Assembly (NCBI GenBank): GCA_023435895.1
Contig: JAEZLH010000029.1
Location: 1 to 64,000, forward strand
Reading direction: 5' to 3'
Origin: Bacillota bacterium
GTDB lineage: Bacteria > Bacillota > Clostridia > Lachnospirales > Lachnospiraceae
DNA length: 64,000 bases
Shown: positions 61,992 to 64,000 of the stretch, piece after piece
How positions within the stretch are numbered: position 1 is the stretch's first letter
Layout of the letters: the number at the start of each line of letters is the position of its first letter
Notes under the pieces: generated by a model
Database searches by the model: none
Told to the model about the DNA's origin: nothing
Seen by the model: only the letters and a program-made list of their open reading frames with translations
Made by a program: the position numbers and the translations under genes

Positions 61992-63167
61992 ATGCTCTTA
62001 CTGGAAAGTATTCGAATGTCCTGGGAAAATATCATTCACAACAAACTTCGTTCCTTTCTTACGATGTTAGGTATTGTCATCGGTGTGGCTTCGATTATCG
62101 CGCTGATTACCATCGTACAAGGGGCTACCAACAGCATCAGTGACCAGATTAATTCACTGGGTGTAAATAAAATTATGGTATCCGCCATGGGAACTCCTTT
62201 AAAACAAGGCCTTAACGATAATGACATCAACGCAATCGCTAAGGTAAATAATATTGACGGTGTATCCCCTACCATATCCGGCAAAACTACTATTGTATCG
62301 GATGGAATCGTAATGGATGATGTTACAGTACAGGGTAAGAACGAAGTATATTTTAATAAAGATACCAGCTTATTAAAGTCTGGCAGAAGCATTAACATAT
62401 TAGATATCAACAGTCAAAATCAGGTTGCCATAATCGGAGATGATGTCGTAAAGACTCTATTCTACGGAATAAATCCGGTGGGTGAAAAACTGATGATTAA
62501 CGGAACCACTTATACCGTAATTGGTACCCTTGCAGCGTCAAGCGGCTTTAGTATGAATTCCAATAATGATGCGGTAATCATTCCTTATACCACTGCCCTG
62601 CGTAGCTTAGGAGTTAAGAACATCACAAGTCTTGATGTATATCTGAAGGATACTTCCACCGCGGATGAGACGGTAACAGATATCAAGAGTGTACTTAATC
62701 CGGCCTTTAATTACGATGAGGATGCCTATAGTGTCTTCAATATGGGTGATATGATTGAAAGCTTCCAGACAATGATGGGGATGATGTCCTACCTCCTTGC
62801 AGGAATTGCAGCAATCTCCCTTGTTGTAGGAGGAATCGGTATTATGAACATGATGCTGGTATCCATTACAGAACGAACCAAGGAGATCGGTCTTCGCAAA
62901 GCTTTGGGTGCTACTCCCGGAAGAATTCAGCTTCAGTTCATTATTGAATCCATCTTCTTATCACTTTTTGGTGGAATAATTGGACTTATCCTTGGTAGTA
63001 TCCTTGCCTTTATTGCTGCAGTATTAATTGGAATTGGATTTTCATTGTCCGCTATGACCATTGCGCTTGCAGTAGGCTTCTCCTCTGCAGTAGGAATCGT
63101 CTTCGGCTATATGCCTGCCAGAAAGGCAAGCCGACTTAATCCCATCGACGCACTACGCAGCTTGTAA
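61992..63167 (+). CDS. MacB-type ABC transporter permease
   Basis: 391 residues: one N-terminal membrane segment, a MacB_PCD extracellular domain (about 40-250), and the FtsX domain with three further segments (IGIMNMMLVSITERTKEIGL). ERTKEIGLRKALGAT is the cytoplasmic coupling loop. The ATG is two bases after the ATPase stop. Export of a peptide, lipid or antibiotic is typical; substrate unknown. A GCGAGGAC/GTCCTCGC hairpin (about 63194-63223) follows. Confidence 0.91.
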   Translation: MLLLESIRMSWENIIHNKLRSFLTMLGIVIGVASIIALITIVQGATNSISDQINSLGVNKIMVSAMGTPLKQGLNDNDINAIAKVNNIDGVSPTISGKTTIVSDGIVMDDVTVQGKNEVYFNKDTSLLKSGRSINILDINSQNQVAIIGDDVVKTLFYGINPVGEKLMINGTTYTVIGTLAASSGFSMNSNNDAVIIPYTTALRSLGVKNITSLDVYLKDTSTADETVTDIKSVLNPAFNYDEDAYSVFNMGDMIESFQTMMGMMSYLLAGIAAISLVVGGIGIMNMMLVSITERTKEIGLRKALGATPGRIQLQFIIESIFLSLFGGIIGLILGSILAFIAAVLIGIGFSLSAMTIALAVGFSSAVGIVFGYMPARKASRLNPIDALRSL

Positions 63168-63355
63168 TCCAGATTATATAATAGTAAAATAGATGCGAGG
63201 ACTATATACAGTTATGTCCTCGCAAACAATATTGGTTATAACTTATAATATATTCAATATTGATGCAAACATAAAAAACTTTGATTATTTTGTAATCGCA
63301 TTTGTACGAATCTAAAAGAATTGCTTCGATTATGCTAAAAAACTGAAATGTAGTG

Positions 63356-63400
63356 AGCTTATGGCTTATATTAATTGGATTCTACTGGAGCTTATGGCTC
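63356..63400. repeat. Short direct repeat before the response regulator
   Basis: GAGCTTATGGCT occurs at 63356-63367 and 63389-63400, 33 bases apart. Possibly a local duplication or regulator site. Confidence 0.5.
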
Positions 63401-63417
63401 AAAATCACGAGAAAGGC

Positions 63418-64000
63418 ATGGTTAATGATATGTTTCAGATTCTAATCGTGGATGATAATGACAGTATCCGCAACCTCATGAAGACTTATCTCTTACGCGA
63501 CGGCTATAATGTATTATGTGCATCGGATGGTGTTGAAGCATTAGATATTCTTGATAAAGAACATGTGGATCTTATGATCGCTGATATCATGATGCCCAAT
63601 ATGGATGGCTTTACTTTAACCAAAGAACTGAGGGACGCCAACTACAATCTCCCCATCCTTATGGTTACCGCAAGGGAAAGTATCGAGGATAAAAAAACCG
63701 GCTTCCGAGTTGGGACAGATGACTATATGGTGAAGCCCATTGATTTTGATGAAATGCTGTTGCGGGTATCCGCCCTTCTGCGAAGAGCGAAAATCACCAA
63801 TGACCATCGAATTGTGATTGGAGAGGTTGTTCTGGATTACGATAGACTTACTGTGAGAATGAAGGAGGATGAAATCCTATTGCCTAAGAAGGAATTCTTA
63901 ATTCTCTTTAAGCTCCTAAGTTATCCAAAGAAAATCTTTACCAGGCAGGACCTTATGGATGAAATCTGGGGTCTTGATAACGAAACCGATGTCCGCACGG
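63418..64000 (+). CDS. OmpR-family response regulator, truncated by the window end
   Basis: At least 194 residues. Receiver: ILIVDDNDSIR, phospho-acceptor Asp in LMIADIMMPNMDG, Lys in YMVKPI, then the winged-helix start (LPKKEFLILFKLL; FTRQDLMDEIWG). The rest of the winged helix lies beyond the window. Start uncertain: ATG at 63418, or the ATG at 63430 (MFQILIVDD). A kinase gene is expected next. Likely regulates the MacAB-type operon upstream. Confidence 0.9.
   Translation, partial: MVNDMFQILIVDDNDSIRNLMKTYLLRDGYNVLCASDGVEALDILDKEHVDLMIADIMMPNMDGFTLTKELRDANYNLPILMVTARESIEDKKTGFRVGTDDYMVKPIDFDEMLLRVSALLRRAKITNDHRIVIGEVVLDYDRLTVRMKEDEILLPKKEFLILFKLLSYPKKIFTRQDLMDEIWGLDNETDVRT

Noticed and set aside
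63616..63807. Minus-strand frame over the last response regulator
   Set aside because: Antisense shadow of a conserved receiver domain.

Overview
The window looks like chromosome from a low-GC, endospore-forming, nitrogen-fixing anaerobe of the Clostridia, most likely Lachnospiraceae or a close relative. The signs are a cotJABC spore-coat operon, a SleB-type spore or wall hydrolase, a Clostridium pasteurianum-style nif cluster (NifN-NifB fusion, split nifV, [2Fe-2S] ferredoxin with the C. pasteurianum cysteine spacing, NifD with an insertion), a Bce-type peptide-sensing/ABC module, GGAGG ribosome sites, and TTGACA/TATAAT promoters. This is inferred from gene content; no rRNA is present to confirm it. 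No tRNA, rRNA, CRISPR array, prophage or insertion sequence with a transposase was found.

Layout. 1-15.4 kb: sigma-70 factor and PlsC acyltransferase; SH3/SleB hydrolase; phosphofructokinase; an ECF-type folate-transporter S component behind a clear tetrahydrofolate riboswitch; cotJA-cotJB-cotJC; lipid kinase and VanZ-like protein; a DinG-like helicase; a DUF1292 protein; a UvrD-like helicase. 15.6-26.9 kb: gltX, a cytidylate-kinase-like/AI-2E transporter pair, the MoxR-DUF58-transglutaminase operon, a PpiC-like foldase, a 50-residue protein and a DUF3298 protein. 27.1-38.6 kb, all on the minus strand: nifH-nifI1-nifI2-nifD-nifK-nifE-nifN-B-fdx-nifV(omega)-nifV(alpha). 38.9-40.2 kb: a modC-like ATPase. 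Together these encode nitrogenase structural proteins, the PII-like switch that shuts the enzyme off when ammonium appears, cofactor assembly (NifE/N/B with a NifX-like tail), homocitrate synthesis, an electron carrier and part of molybdate uptake. nifS, nifU and modA/modB are not here. 40.5-64 kb: an Asn-rich membrane protein, a TetR-controlled ABC-2 exporter with two visible operators, a LytS-like kinase with a SARP-type regulator, BceRS-BceAB, a LysE exporter with a HAD phosphatase, two further ABC systems (FtsX type and MacAB type), an SPFH-protein/ribbon-helix-helix operon, and a response regulator cut by the window end.

The most interesting non-coding signals are structured leaders with terminator-like hairpins in front of both nifH and modC (possible attenuation), a 179-bp palindromic element between nifK and nifE, two families of short dispersed inverted repeats, an array of ATGATAT half-sites before the SPFH/RHH operon, and an internal ribosome site plus ATG at the NifN-NifB junction. 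Many starts were moved inward to an ATG, GTG or TTG that follows a good ribosome binding site; the reasons are given with each entry.
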